Source: an uncultured Acidimicrobiaceae bacterium
Lineage (GTDB): Bacteria > Actinomycetota > Acidimicrobiia > Spongiisociales > UBA5794
Assembly (NCBI GenBank): GCA_947259365.1
Contig: CAMYMC010000006.1
Location: 1-53,420, forward strand
DNA length: 53,420 nucleotides
Direction of reading: 5' to 3'
Positions 24,189-32,554 of this stretch are shown here, one piece after another (within the stretch, counting starts at the first letter, position 1; the number at the start of each line of letters is the position of its first letter). A program made the position numbers and the translations under genes. Below the pieces are notes generated by a model, which searched no databases, was not told where the DNA came from, and was given only the letters and a program-made list of their open reading frames with translations.

Positions 24189-27100
24189 GTGACGTACCCC
24201 CCTTCGAGGTAGGTCTCCATGGCGTCGTTCTCGTTGCCCGGCGCCATCCCGCTCGTCGCCGGCGCCCAGATCCCCGTCCCGCCGAGGCCCCCGTCTTCGG
24301 CCTTCGTCACCCGCACGAGCGTCTCCTTGGGGACGGTGTTGATGGCGTGGTTGTCGGCCTCGCCGCCGAACATGAAGGCGACGGCGATCTTCGACTTGTG
24401 GAACAGCGTGTCCGTCTGGTGCATCGGCATGGCCCAGTCCCGGGTGACGCTCTGGTGCGATCCGTACCGGTAGCTCGACTGGTAGCCGGTGTCCTCTGAC
24501 ACCGCCCGCCCGTCCGGTCTCGTCTCGTGGGCGAGGACCGTCTTCTCGGTGGCGAGCCAGTACCCGTGCTTCGCCATGAGGACGTTGTACGGATAGGCCG
24601 CGTTGTACTTCACCCGCAACATGAGCCGAGCCACCTTGTGGAACGGGTCGCTCGTGTCGTCGGGGTCGTAGTTCGGGTAGGGGCGGTCGGCCGGGTTGGC
24701 GTCGATCCACACGTAGTCGCCGTCCTCGAGACCGAGGTCCCGGGCAGCCTGGGGATTCATGTGCACCTCGCGGTCCCCGACGTGGGGCAGCCGCTTGTCG
24801 CGGCGATGGGGGTCGCCGAAGTTGCTGCCCCAGATGACGTGCCAGTCGGTGACCGCCCAGCCGGAGTGCGTCGTGTGACGTGTCTTCGGCGTGAGGAAGT
24901 AGAACTGGAAGCCCTGCTCCCACAGCGGGTTCGTGGTCTGTTTCGCCTCCGCCCACGGCATCTTGATGTTGCGCACGGTGCGCAGTTCCGGATCGAGTTC
25001 GTCGGGAGCGATGCCGTAGTCCTCGGGCCGGATGAGCGGGTTGGAGGAGACGATGACGTTGGGGAGATACGGAGTCGCCTCGGGCCCCTCCCGGTGCACG
25101 ATGAAGTTCTCCCCGTACTCGATCGCTTCGGGAATGTCGACGTACGAGTGCATCCGGCCCGTCTCGGTCCAGAAGGGCAGGTCGTCGTGGACCTGCTCCC
25201 AGAAGGGAATGCGGGGATAGGTACGGAACATCATGAGCGCCGCCCCCGGCTCGCCGTACACCCCCGCCGTGATGTCCTCGACCGTGTAACCCCGCGTCGT
25301 CGCCGAGGCGTCGAGGAGACGCTGCAGGTACACCTCACCCCGGCCCTCGAGGGCGAACTTCCAGTAGGCGGCGAAGCGGCCGTCTTCGAGGATCTCCCCG
25401 AGGCGCTGCGCGACCTTCGCCATCATCATGAGGTCGTCCTCGGAGTCGAAGAGCGGCGAGATCCCGTCCCGACCCCAGATCTGGAGGAACGGGTTCGAGC
25501 ACGACGCCGTGACCTCGGAGGTCTGGAACTCCACCCAGGAGTTGGCGGGGAGGACGAAGTCGGACAGCTCGCACGACGACGTCATCTCGATGTCCTGGGT
25601 GATGATCATGTCGACCTTCGGGTTCACGTCGCGGATCACCAAGTACGCGTGCTTCGCGTTGTTGATGAGGTTGACGTTGCACGTCCAGATGACCTTCGTC
25701 GGGGTGGGCATGTGGGACTGCCCGGTGAAGTTCTTGCGTCCGAACCGCGGCGTCTCGACGATGAGCGCCCTGTCGCCGTGATCCCAATACGCCGGCTCCT
25801 CGTCCTTGGCGTAGTTGCGCACGGCGATGTCCTTGCCGTCGACGGTGTCGTCGAGGTTGGGGTTGAACGGGTCTTCGGCGACCCAACCCTTGAACCCGGG
25901 ACCGGACCAGTCGGTCGACTGCCACAGCGCCGCCTTGTAGTTGCCGGCCCAGGTGTGGCTGCCCGCTCCCGGCTGGCCGATGTTGCCGGTGAGCATCAGC
26001 GGCAGATACGTCGCTCTGTTGTGGAGCGTGGCGTGGAACCAGTGGTTGATGCCCTCTCCGGTGTGGATGGCGACCGGCTTGATCGTCGCGATGTCGTCTG
26101 CGAGGCGACGGATGAGGTCCGTGGGGGTGCCGGTGATGTCGTGGACCGTGTCGAGGTCGTAGTCCTCGAGGTGATCGCGGTATGCCTCCCAGAGGGTGAG
26201 CACCTCGACCTCGGACCCGTCGGCGAGGGTCACCGTGTCCCGATGGTCGAGCCTGGGGCGGATGCCGGACGCGGCCATCCTCTTCCCCACGTCGTCCCGG
26301 GTGATGGCTCGCAGTGCTCCCGTCGCGTCGTCGAAGACGACGAAATCGCCGCCGATCGCCTCGTACTGGGCGTCGGTGAGCTTCTGGTCGGCGACGCTCG
26401 GCCCGTCCGGCGTGAGCCCCGGCTCATACCCCGCGAACACGTCTTTGGCGCGCAGCCGCTCGAGGGTGTCGGTGCGCAGCAAGAGGGGAAAGTCGGTGTA
26501 GCCGAGGACGAACTCCTCGTCGTAGAGGCCGTCGTCCATGAGGATCTTCGTGATCCCGAGGAATATGGCGGTGTCCGAGAGCCCGGGACGCACCGGCAGC
26601 CAGTAGTCGGACTTGGACGCCGGGGGGCTGTACTCGGGTGCGATCGTGACGATCTTGCCGCCCTGCTCCATGATGTTGGAGAAGAAGTGCGATTCGGGCA
26701 TCTTGTTCTCGACGAGGTTCTTCCCCACCTGGATCGTGAGCTTCGAGTTGGCGAGGTCGTTGAAGTCGGGCTCGGAGGTCTGCACGCCGTGGACGAAGGG
26801 GTGGCCGGGCGCCTGGTCGCCGTGCCAGGTGTAGTTCGACCAGTTCCGGCCCGCCCTTGCCTCGTCGGGACCCGCGTCGCGGACGCTCGCATCGAGCAGC
26901 GCCAGGGTGTTGGACATCCGGTACATGCCGTACTTGCCGATCACGCCGAGGAGGCCCATCCCCCCGCGCAGCTTCATCGTCCGGGTCCCGGCACCGCCCA
27001 TCTCCTCGATCATCTCGGGCTGGTAGCCCTCGGCGGCGAGCCTGGCGGCTCCTTCATCGCCGCTGTAGGTCTCAGCGACGTTGACGAGGCCGCGGGCGAC

Positions 27101-27634
27101 GTAGTCGTACATCTCGTCCCATTTGACCCGGGTGAAGGTGTCGGTGCCCCGGCTCGTGAACTTGTACTCGTCCCGGTTGGCCGGCGTCAGCTCGGGGAAC
27201 CCGTCGTCGGCCCATCGCTTCCAGCCGGCGCGCACCATGGGGAACTTGAGGCGGTAGGGGCCGTAGACCCGGCGGTGGAACGACTGGCCCTTGGGGCAGC
27301 CGCGCGGATGCCATTTCACCGACGCCGTGTTGCCGAGCTGATCGCTGTAGCGGCCCACGTCGTAGTTCGGCTCGATGCGCTGGATGACGCCGTTGCGGGC
27401 GAACGCGCGTAGACGGCACGCATGCGTGTCGTTGGGCGAGCAGACGAACGTGAAGCTGCGGTCGTAGGCGTACTGGTCCCGATAGACCTGCTCCCAATCC
27501 CGGAATGGGTAGGCGTCGAGAGGGTTCTCGACGGACTGAGCGGCCTGGAGCTGGAGGAGCAGCGGGTATGCCGATGCGCCGACGGTCGCGACGACTCCGA
27601 ACTTGAGGAAATCACGTCGTGACATCCCGCCCAT
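24185..27634 (-). CDS. nxrA: NXR-like Tat-exported Mo alpha subunit
   Basis: A 1149-residue Mo-bis-MGD enzyme of the type II DMSO reductase family, with a length typical of NXR alpha. It has a Tat signal (SRRDFLKFG, hydrophobic run to about residue 30), so it works outside the cytoplasmic membrane. The first Fe-S site reads C65-x3-D69-x3-C73-x39-C113, with Asp in place of the middle Cys. Asp273 in WHGDQAPG aligns with the Mo ligand Asp of NarG-type enzymes. The NPLDAYPFRDWEQVYRDQY start is shared with archaeal pNarG-type proteins. GAGGAGG lies 7 bases before the ATG. It converts nitrite to nitrate, or the reverse, by family. Chlorate, selenate or other substrates cannot be excluded. Confidence 0.9.
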   Translation of the reverse strand: MGGMSRRDFLKFGVVATVGASAYPLLLQLQAAQSVENPLDAYPFRDWEQVYRDQYAYDRSFTFVCSPNDTHACRLRAFARNGVIQRIEPNYDVGRYSDQLGNTASVKWHPRGCPKGQSFHRRVYGPYRLKFPMVRAGWKRWADDGFPELTPANRDEYKFTSRGTDTFTRVKWDEMYDYVARGLVNVAETYSGDEGAARLAAEGYQPEMIEEMGGAGTRTMKLRGGMGLLGVIGKYGMYRMSNTLALLDASVRDAGPDEARAGRNWSNYTWHGDQAPGHPFVHGVQTSEPDFNDLANSKLTIQVGKNLVENKMPESHFFSNIMEQGGKIVTIAPEYSPPASKSDYWLPVRPGLSDTAIFLGITKILMDDGLYDEEFVLGYTDFPLLLRTDTLERLRAKDVFAGYEPGLTPDGPSVADQKLTDAQYEAIGGDFVVFDDATGALRAITRDDVGKRMAASGIRPRLDHRDTVTLADGSEVEVLTLWEAYRDHLEDYDLDTVHDITGTPTDLIRRLADDIATIKPVAIHTGEGINHWFHATLHNRATYLPLMLTGNIGQPGAGSHTWAGNYKAALWQSTDWSGPGFKGWVAEDPFNPNLDDTVDGKDIAVRNYAKDEEPAYWDHGDRALIVETPRFGRKNFTGQSHMPTPTKVIWTCNVNLINNAKHAYLVIRDVNPKVDMIITQDIEMTSSCELSDFVLPANSWVEFQTSEVTASCSNPFLQIWGRDGISPLFDSEDDLMMMAKVAQRLGEILEDGRFAAYWKFALEGRGEVYLQRLLDASATTRGYTVEDITAGVYGEPGAALMMFRTYPRIPFWEQVHDDLPFWTETGRMHSYVDIPEAIEYGENFIVHREGPEATPYLPNVIVSSNPLIRPEDYGIAPDELDPELRTVRNIKMPWAEAKQTTNPLWEQGFQFYFLTPKTRHTTHSGWAVTDWHVIWGSNFGDPHRRDKRLPHVGDREVHMNPQAARDLGLEDGDYVWIDANPADRPYPNYDPDDTSDPFHKVARLMLRVKYNAAYPYNVLMAKHGYWLATEKTVLAHETRPDGRAVSEDTGYQSSYRYGSHQSVTRDWAMPMHQTDTLFHKSKIAVAFMFGGEADNHAINTVPKETLVRVTKAEDGGLGGTGIWAPATSGMAPGNENDAMETYLEGGYVT

Positions 27635-27645
27635 TCGCTTCCTCC

Positions 27646-28638
27646 TCAGGTGGTGTCGGGTCCGGGCGGCCGTGGTCCGGCCGGGACGGGGGTCGTGTCT
27701 GCGCCGTCGCCGGCGCGGGTCGTGGTGGTTGGTGCGGCGAGCACGGCGAGCCCGAGGACCGCGGTCAGGTTGTGGTGCACGAGTCCCGGCCCGATGCCGG
27801 CGACGGCCACGAGCACGAGACCGGCGGCGAGGTGTCGGCGGTCCGGGGTTGCACTCCATTGGGCGAGGACGAGCCCGAAGCACGTGGCCGCGATGACGTA
27901 GGCGACCGGCGGCAGCCCGAGCGTGACACCGGTCGCCCACAGTGACACCGCGGCAGAGTTGCCCGGGTCGGCGGCGAGCGACCCGGCGGCGCCAAGACCT
28001 GCCGCCCCGGCGACCCACCATGCCGCCCGGACGGTGACGCCCTGCACCAGGACATGGGCGGCGAAGACGGCGGCCGATGTGAGCACCGCTGCCTCGGCTG
28101 CCGTGCGGACGAGCGTTCCGCTCGCCGCCGCCCCGAGGGCGATCGGCGCCATCCCGGCGAGGTAGGCGAGCGCGAGCGTGGCGACGCCGAGTCCGAAGAG
28201 GCGCCCGCCCACCCGGCGGGCCACGACGGCGGCCGCCGCCGCCGCAGTCCCGATCGTGAGATACGACGCCGCCGCGACAAGAGCTGTCGGCACGGCGACG
28301 TGGACGAGGACCGCGACGAGGCTTGCGGCGAGAAGGGGGCGCACAACCCGGGGCGCCGCACCACCGGCCGCCAGCGCCAACGCCGTAGCGACGACGAGCA
28401 CGAGGGTGGCCCCGATCGCGGCGTCGCCCCCGGCGATCACCGCCCCGGCGACGTCGGAGCCGGTTCCTGACGAGGGCACGTGCGAGAGGATCGGGGCGAC
28501 GACACGAGCGAGCACGATCTCGGCGACCCCAGCCACCGCAGCCCCGAGGACGAGGAGACGCGTGAACCCGGGGGTGTGCACGGAGGCGGAGGGTCGCGCC
28601 GGAATCCTCCGGGTCACCGGCGGGGCCTGGCTCGTCAT
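27646..28638 (-). CDS. About 10-TM protein heading the operon
   Basis: A 330-residue polytopic membrane protein with about ten hydrophobic segments, starting at the ATG at 28638 (an ATG nine codons upstream is less likely). It contains intramembrane histidines, notably HVAVPTAL, AAHVLVQG and GLVHHNLTAVLGL, which might bind haem or quinone. No family is recognised. It ends 11 bases before the alpha subunit start and shares its promoter. The position and His content suggest a membrane partner for electron transfer, but this is inference. Confidence 0.72.
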   Translation of the reverse strand: MTSQAPPVTRRIPARPSASVHTPGFTRLLVLGAAVAGVAEIVLARVVAPILSHVPSSGTGSDVAGAVIAGGDAAIGATLVLVVATALALAAGGAAPRVVRPLLAASLVAVLVHVAVPTALVAAASYLTIGTAAAAAAVVARRVGGRLFGLGVATLALAYLAGMAPIALGAAASGTLVRTAAEAAVLTSAAVFAAHVLVQGVTVRAAWWVAGAAGLGAAGSLAADPGNSAAVSLWATGVTLGLPPVAYVIAATCFGLVLAQWSATPDRRHLAAGLVLVAVAGIGPGLVHHNLTAVLGLAVLAAPTTTTRAGDGADTTPVPAGPRPPGPDTT

Positions 28639-28684
28639 CACACGGAGTCCCGAATGGGATGCCACGTCCTGGACTTTCGACCGC

Positions 28685-28704
28685 TGAGACTGTATATAGT
28701 CACA
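28685..28704. promoter_or_regulatory. Dyad TGAGACT-N6-AGTCACA at nxr-like promoter
   Basis: An inverted repeat with 6 of 7 matched positions (TGAGACT and AGTCACA) separated by GTATAT. It covers the -10 box of the leftward promoter and lies between the operon and the divergent Rrf2-type gene. The GACT...AGTC core resembles IscR-type Rrf2 sites. It is the likely site for the Rrf2 regulator or a paralogue. Confidence 0.5.
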
Positions 28705-28721
28705 CTGGGACTAAACGTCAA
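28693..28721 (-). promoter_or_regulatory. Near-consensus promoter of the nxr-like operon
   Basis: On the minus strand TTGACG (28721-28716) and TATATA (28698-28693) are separated by exactly 17 bases. The likely start of transcription is near 28686, giving a leader of about 48 bases before the ATG at 28638. A TAAACGTTTA palindrome lies just upstream at 28731-28740. Confidence 0.65.
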
Positions 28722-28763
28722 TGCTTTTTGTAAACGTTTATAGGCGAAAGGAGAGATAGGTCG

Positions 28764-29202
28764 ATGCGAGCGACCCTCGGCCGTCGCGGTGACTACTCCG
28801 TGCGCGCTGTGCTCGACATCGCGAGACACTGGGACCGGGGACGGCGCAAGGCGCGCGAGATCGCGGCGGCGATGGGTCCTCGTCGCCGTCGCCGGGCCCG
28901 GAGGCGGCTATTCGCTGTCCCGCCTCCCCGGGAAGGTGACGTTGCTCGAAGTCGTCGAAGCCGCCGAGGGGCCGATCGAGTTGCAGCAATGCGTGCTCAG
29001 CGGCGGCCCCTGCGACTGGGTCGATGTATGCCCGATCCACCCCGCGTGGTCCCGGGCCCAGAAGGCGTTCACCGAGCAGCTGCGCAGCACGACGTTCGAA
29101 CAGCTCACCGAGACCGATCGCGCCATCGAGGTGGGTTCTCTTCCGACGTCGGCCGATACTTCGCCGCACCCCGAACGGGCGGAACGGCGCGGCGTCAGGT
29201 GA
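28764..29202 (+). pseudogene. Rrf2-type Fe-S regulator, frameshifted in the HTH
   Basis: The N-terminal frame reads MRATLGRRGDYSVRAVLDIA and KAREIAAAM (Rrf2 start). The rest of the family pattern resumes in another frame as VAGPGGGYSLSRLPGKVTLL and later CVLSGGPCDWVDVCPIH, with three Cys spaced C-x6-C-x5-C, as in IscR/NsrR proteins that bind Fe-S clusters. Compared with intact Rrf2 proteins, about 19 residues of the recognition helix and the following turn are missing at about 28874, and the frame is shifted. RBS AAAGGAG and ATG are intact. It may be a recent loss, or an assembly or sequencing error. Confidence 0.8.
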
Positions 29203-29223
29203 TGCCCTAGGCCGCCCCGGTGG

Positions 29224-30600
29224 TCAGCGGCGGGTGAGGTGATACAAGGTGCGGAACTCGCCCGCCGGGGCGCTGGCGAGGAGCGTCCCCTCGGCGGTGG
29301 CGCATTCCTCGAAGCGCTCGCGCGTGTACGGGGCGAGGCTGGACCTCCGCGTCGCCGAGATGTGGCGCGCCATGGGGTCGCCGGGGTCGACGAACTCGAC
29401 CACGGCAGAATCGCTCACCTCGTAGACGAGCCCGACCACTTCGTCGAGCGGAATCCCGGTGCCGAGACAGAGATGATGGAGCACGGCGAGCCACGTCGAG
29501 AAGACAGGCCGCACCCGTTCGAGGAACGCCTTGCGCTCCCGGCCCCGCCACCCGTGGGAGGGCGTCGGATTCATGATGTCGACGACCATCGGTGTGATGC
29601 CGTCCCAGTCGCCGTCGCGGGCCGCTCGGTAGAGGACGTCGACCGCACCCGGATCGTTGTCGACGGCGATGACGTGTTCGAAGTGCTCGGTGAGGATCCT
29701 GGTGAACCTGCCGGCGTTGGCGCCGATGTCGAGAGCGACCCCGCCTCCGGTCGCCGATTCCGCCGCCGCCCTGACGAACGCCTCCTTGGCGTCGACTCCG
29801 TCGGCGGAATAGGGCAATGCCGCCTCGTAGTCGGACCACGTGCTCGTCGCCCTGCTCTCGAGTCGGGTGACGAGCGCCCTCATCTTGCGGATCGATGCGG
29901 TGACAGCGTCCTTCGGCAGCTCCGCCCGCCCCACGTCGGCCCGCGTCGCCGTCCCCATTCGCGCCGCCCGGCGCTCGATGGCGGCCCGGAGCCGGACGTG
30001 GCCGAGCACACCCCGGCGCAGCCCGGCACGGCCCCGGAGGAGACGCCCGAGGTCGGAGATCCCCAGCCCTTCGGTTCGCGCCGCCAGCACCGGCTGGAAC
30101 GCCACCCCGGCGTGTGCCTCGAGCAACAGCGGGGCGAGGAAGTGGTCGCAGAACTGGGCGTAGGCGGTCCAGATGCCCTTCTCGCCGAACGGCTCGAGCG
30201 AGGCGACGTCGAGGATGCGCGGCCGTGTGCCGTCGAAAGCGACGTTGAACCCCGATGCGTCCTTGAGGATGAAGCCGTGCTCGAGCGCGACGAGGTTGGC
30301 ATCGAGGGTGGCGAGGGCGGCGTCCTTGAGCATCGAGAAGGACCACTCCGACGGGTAGCTGACGACGGGAATCCGCTCGGACTCGACGATCGCGGCGTCC
30401 GGCACTCCCGGCGGCGGTTCGACGTCGTCGACGAGGCGGTTGTCGACGAAGAGCGCACGGTCCACGAGGGCTTCCATGAGCCCGCTGCTCCGAGCCTCCT
30501 CGTCGACGGCTGCAGCGTCCGGGGAGAGTCCGCGCAGGACCCGGCGGCCCGAATAGAACACACGCGCGGTTGGGTCCCGGAACGAGCCCGACTCGATCAT
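29224..30600 (-). CDS. SAM-dependent methyltransferase with N-terminal extension
   Basis: A 458-residue protein. The C-terminal half has a class I SAM-binding fold (GGGVALDIGANAGRFTRIL, about residues 286-304), followed by ITPMVVDIMNPTPSHGW and a VFSTWLAVLHHL stretch. The N-terminal half (FVDNRLVDDVEPP, GFILKDASGFNVAF, FCDHFLAPLLLEAHAG) is a separate domain I do not recognise that resembles some kinase-like or acceptor-binding modules. It overlaps the downstream end of a tiny membrane protein gene by 4 bases. The acceptor is unknown, possibly a lipid or glycan. Confidence 0.8.
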   Translation of the reverse strand: MIESGSFRDPTARVFYSGRRVLRGLSPDAAAVDEEARSSGLMEALVDRALFVDNRLVDDVEPPPGVPDAAIVESERIPVVSYPSEWSFSMLKDAALATLDANLVALEHGFILKDASGFNVAFDGTRPRILDVASLEPFGEKGIWTAYAQFCDHFLAPLLLEAHAGVAFQPVLAARTEGLGISDLGRLLRGRAGLRRGVLGHVRLRAAIERRAARMGTATRADVGRAELPKDAVTASIRKMRALVTRLESRATSTWSDYEAALPYSADGVDAKEAFVRAAAESATGGGVALDIGANAGRFTRILTEHFEHVIAVDNDPGAVDVLYRAARDGDWDGITPMVVDIMNPTPSHGWRGRERKAFLERVRPVFSTWLAVLHHLCLGTGIPLDEVVGLVYEVSDSAVVEFVDPGDPMARHISATRRSSLAPYTRERFEECATAEGTLLASAPAGEFRTLYHLTRR

Positions 30601-30797
30601 TCGGCCAGGTGACCGTCCTTGTCGGGCTCGGCGTCGACTTCGGTCTCCTCGGCTCTGCCGAGACGACGCTTGATGCGGTTCATCCGGATCTTCGCCGCGG
30701 CAGCGACGCCGGCGGTTCCGGCGAGCACGATCTGGAGGATCGTGGCCCCGGCGCCGGGGTCGAGATATGCGAACAATGGCGTGAGCATCCGGATCAT
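30597..30797 (-). CDS. Tiny YLDPGAG membrane protein
   Basis: A 66-residue protein with a single hydrophobic region containing YLDPGAGATILQIVLAG, followed by a basic tail (KIRMNRIKRRLGR) and an acidic C-terminus. The YLDPGxG...LQ pattern is a recurring motif of short membrane proteins found next to methyltransferase and sulfatase-like genes. It has no known function to my knowledge. It overlaps the methyltransferase gene by 4 bases and lies 43 bases after the sulfatase-like gene. Confidence 0.75.
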   Translation of the reverse strand: MIRMLTPLFAYLDPGAGATILQIVLAGTAGVAAAAKIRMNRIKRRLGRAEETEVDAEPDKDGHLAE

Positions 30798-30840
30798 TCC
30801 TCGCTAAGACCTCGGCACGACGGGCCGCGACATTGAGGCC

Positions 30841-32373
30841 TCAATTCCGCAGGCGATCGGTCAGATCCACCACGTCTCCGTTGCCTCCGGGGGGTACCCA
30901 GTAGTTGACGTCGGGAAGTGAGCCGAGGCTAGTGCCCAGGGCGCAGTCGGTCACCGCCCGCGCCCCGTTGATCGGGGTGATGTCCGGCCAGAACCGGTTG
31001 TCACAGCCGGGGAGCCGGTAGGCACCGAAGATGCTGAGCCGCTCTCTCATCGCCTCGTCAGCCCAGAACTCGAGCTCGGTCAGCGGCAGCAGCCTCGGCC
31101 CGTGATCGGCGGTGATCATCGCCACGAGGTCCGGGCGGGCGGCGATCGCCTCCGTCAGCTCAGCGACGATGGTGGCATTCACGCACGCGATCTGCTCGGC
31201 GTAGTGGCGCCGCTGCGCATCCCGTTCGGCCTCACTCGGGCTGTCCAGGGTCCTGCGCAGCTCCGCCGTCTGCCTGGTGCAGTCCGCATCGAGGGCATAC
31301 GGTTGGTGCGGCAAGATGAGGTGGGCAAAGGTGAACCTTGGGCCATCGGACCCCGGTCTCGTGAGAATCTCGGCCAGCGACTCCAGATGCCCGAACGACA
31401 CCGAGTTGAACGGATGAGGCCGGGCCATGGCGAGCAACGGAGCCGCGACCGTCAGCTGGCCGATGCCCCACAGGCCCCGCTCGAGGAGCCCGTCGCGGAC
31501 ACACTCGTCCACGAGCCCGCCACAGTAGGACCCGGCCCAGGCGTTCTCGAGGTACGTGATCTCGTATCCCGCCTCCTTGAACGCACGGATCATGCGGGCG
31601 TCGCCGGACAGTGATGCCAGCATCGCTTCCCGCTCGGAGTCGGTGACGGGACCCAGGTCGAAGACGTACTCGAGTTCGAGCACGCCGGAGAGGGCGGCAT
31701 ACGTGAACGTGTAGTTCGCCGTCGCAGCCGAGGCGACGGCGAACCCGAGCTCCTCGAGCGACCGCTCGAACGCGGACGTGTCGAACCCGAACGGCTCGAG
31801 CGTCACATCCGGTCGGCCGTAGCCGTCGAGGACGAGGAGGACCACGTCCGGTGCCTCCGCGGCAGGTTCGGTTGCGTCGACCGGCGCCGGACGCGGTGCG
31901 ATGACCGAGACGGCGCTCACCACCAAGACGGCGGTCGTCGCCACCAAGATCGGCGATGTGATGGCGGCGAACTGCCAGGTGTGGGCGAGCCGGACCGTGA
32001 CCCAGAGCAGGGCCACCGCCACCACAACCGGGACGACGTCGGCGACGAGCCGGACCGAGACCACACCCGCGACCCTGCGACCGACGAGCGTGAACGACGG
32101 CCACTGGAACAGGAGCGTCATGACGACCATCGTCACGCCGAGCGACCAGCGGATGCGCTCCTTGAACCCCCTGCTGAGCACGGCGGCGGTGACGACGGCG
32201 ACCGGGGCGACGAGCGCCGTGATGGTGAGGAACAGGTCGAACCCAAAAGCGAAAGGCCCGCCCGCAGTCCAGAGGAGGCCCGGGGTCACGACGGAGGCGA
32301 CGAGCGGGACCAGCCAGAGGGCGGCGGGCAGCGAGGACTCCTGAGGATGGTTTCGTTCGTCGCTTCTGGCCAC
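30841..32373 (-). CDS. Sulfatase-like membrane enzyme
   Basis: A 510-residue protein with about five transmembrane segments in the first 170 residues, then an extracellular alkaline phosphatase superfamily domain. Motifs are DVVLLVLDGYGRPDVT, then FTFAHLILPHQPYALDADC and VAMITADHGPRLLP, typical of LTA-synthase/phosphoglycerol transferase or sulfatase-like enzymes. The usual catalytic Thr or Cys is not obvious. The topology fits a transferase acting on a surface polymer. It heads the three-gene cassette with the tiny membrane protein and the methyltransferase. Confidence 0.82.
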   Translation of the reverse strand: MARSDERNHPQESSLPAALWLVPLVASVVTPGLLWTAGGPFAFGFDLFLTITALVAPVAVVTAAVLSRGFKERIRWSLGVTMVVMTLLFQWPSFTLVGRRVAGVVSVRLVADVVPVVVAVALLWVTVRLAHTWQFAAITSPILVATTAVLVVSAVSVIAPRPAPVDATEPAAEAPDVVLLVLDGYGRPDVTLEPFGFDTSAFERSLEELGFAVASAATANYTFTYAALSGVLELEYVFDLGPVTDSEREAMLASLSGDARMIRAFKEAGYEITYLENAWAGSYCGGLVDECVRDGLLERGLWGIGQLTVAAPLLAMARPHPFNSVSFGHLESLAEILTRPGSDGPRFTFAHLILPHQPYALDADCTRQTAELRRTLDSPSEAERDAQRRHYAEQIACVNATIVAELTEAIAARPDLVAMITADHGPRLLPLTELEFWADEAMRERLSIFGAYRLPGCDNRFWPDITPINGARAVTDCALGTSLGSLPDVNYWVPPGGNGDVVDLTDRLRN

Positions 32374-32554
32374 GAGCCTCGTCTTCGGCAGCAGCGGGGC
32401 GGATCATGAGGTCTCCGAGCGAGCCTAGGGGCCTCTTCGGACGGCTCCGCCCGCAAAGGGGTTGCCCATTCCGGCTCACGAAACCTCCCCCGGTGCCGAT
32501 ACCAGTGGGGCGGCGCCCGGGAACCCAGCACCACATTCGCCACGTCTGTACACC

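Noticed and set aside
24527..27412. A 961-codon open frame on the plus strand opposite the alpha subunit
   Set aside because: It is the antisense shadow of the alpha subunit gene, caused by strong third-position GC bias. It has no domain, no ribosome binding site and an unusual composition.
20809..28638. Selenate, chlorate, dimethylsulfide or ethylbenzene enzyme instead of NXR
   Set aside because: The beta subunit signature and the alpha C-x3-D-x3-C pattern fit NXR better, and no accessory genes for those substrates are present. It is not excluded, only less likely.
29239..30612. A 457-codon plus-strand frame opposite the methyltransferase
   Set aside because: It is an antisense shadow; the minus-strand gene has clear SAM-binding motifs and operon overlaps.
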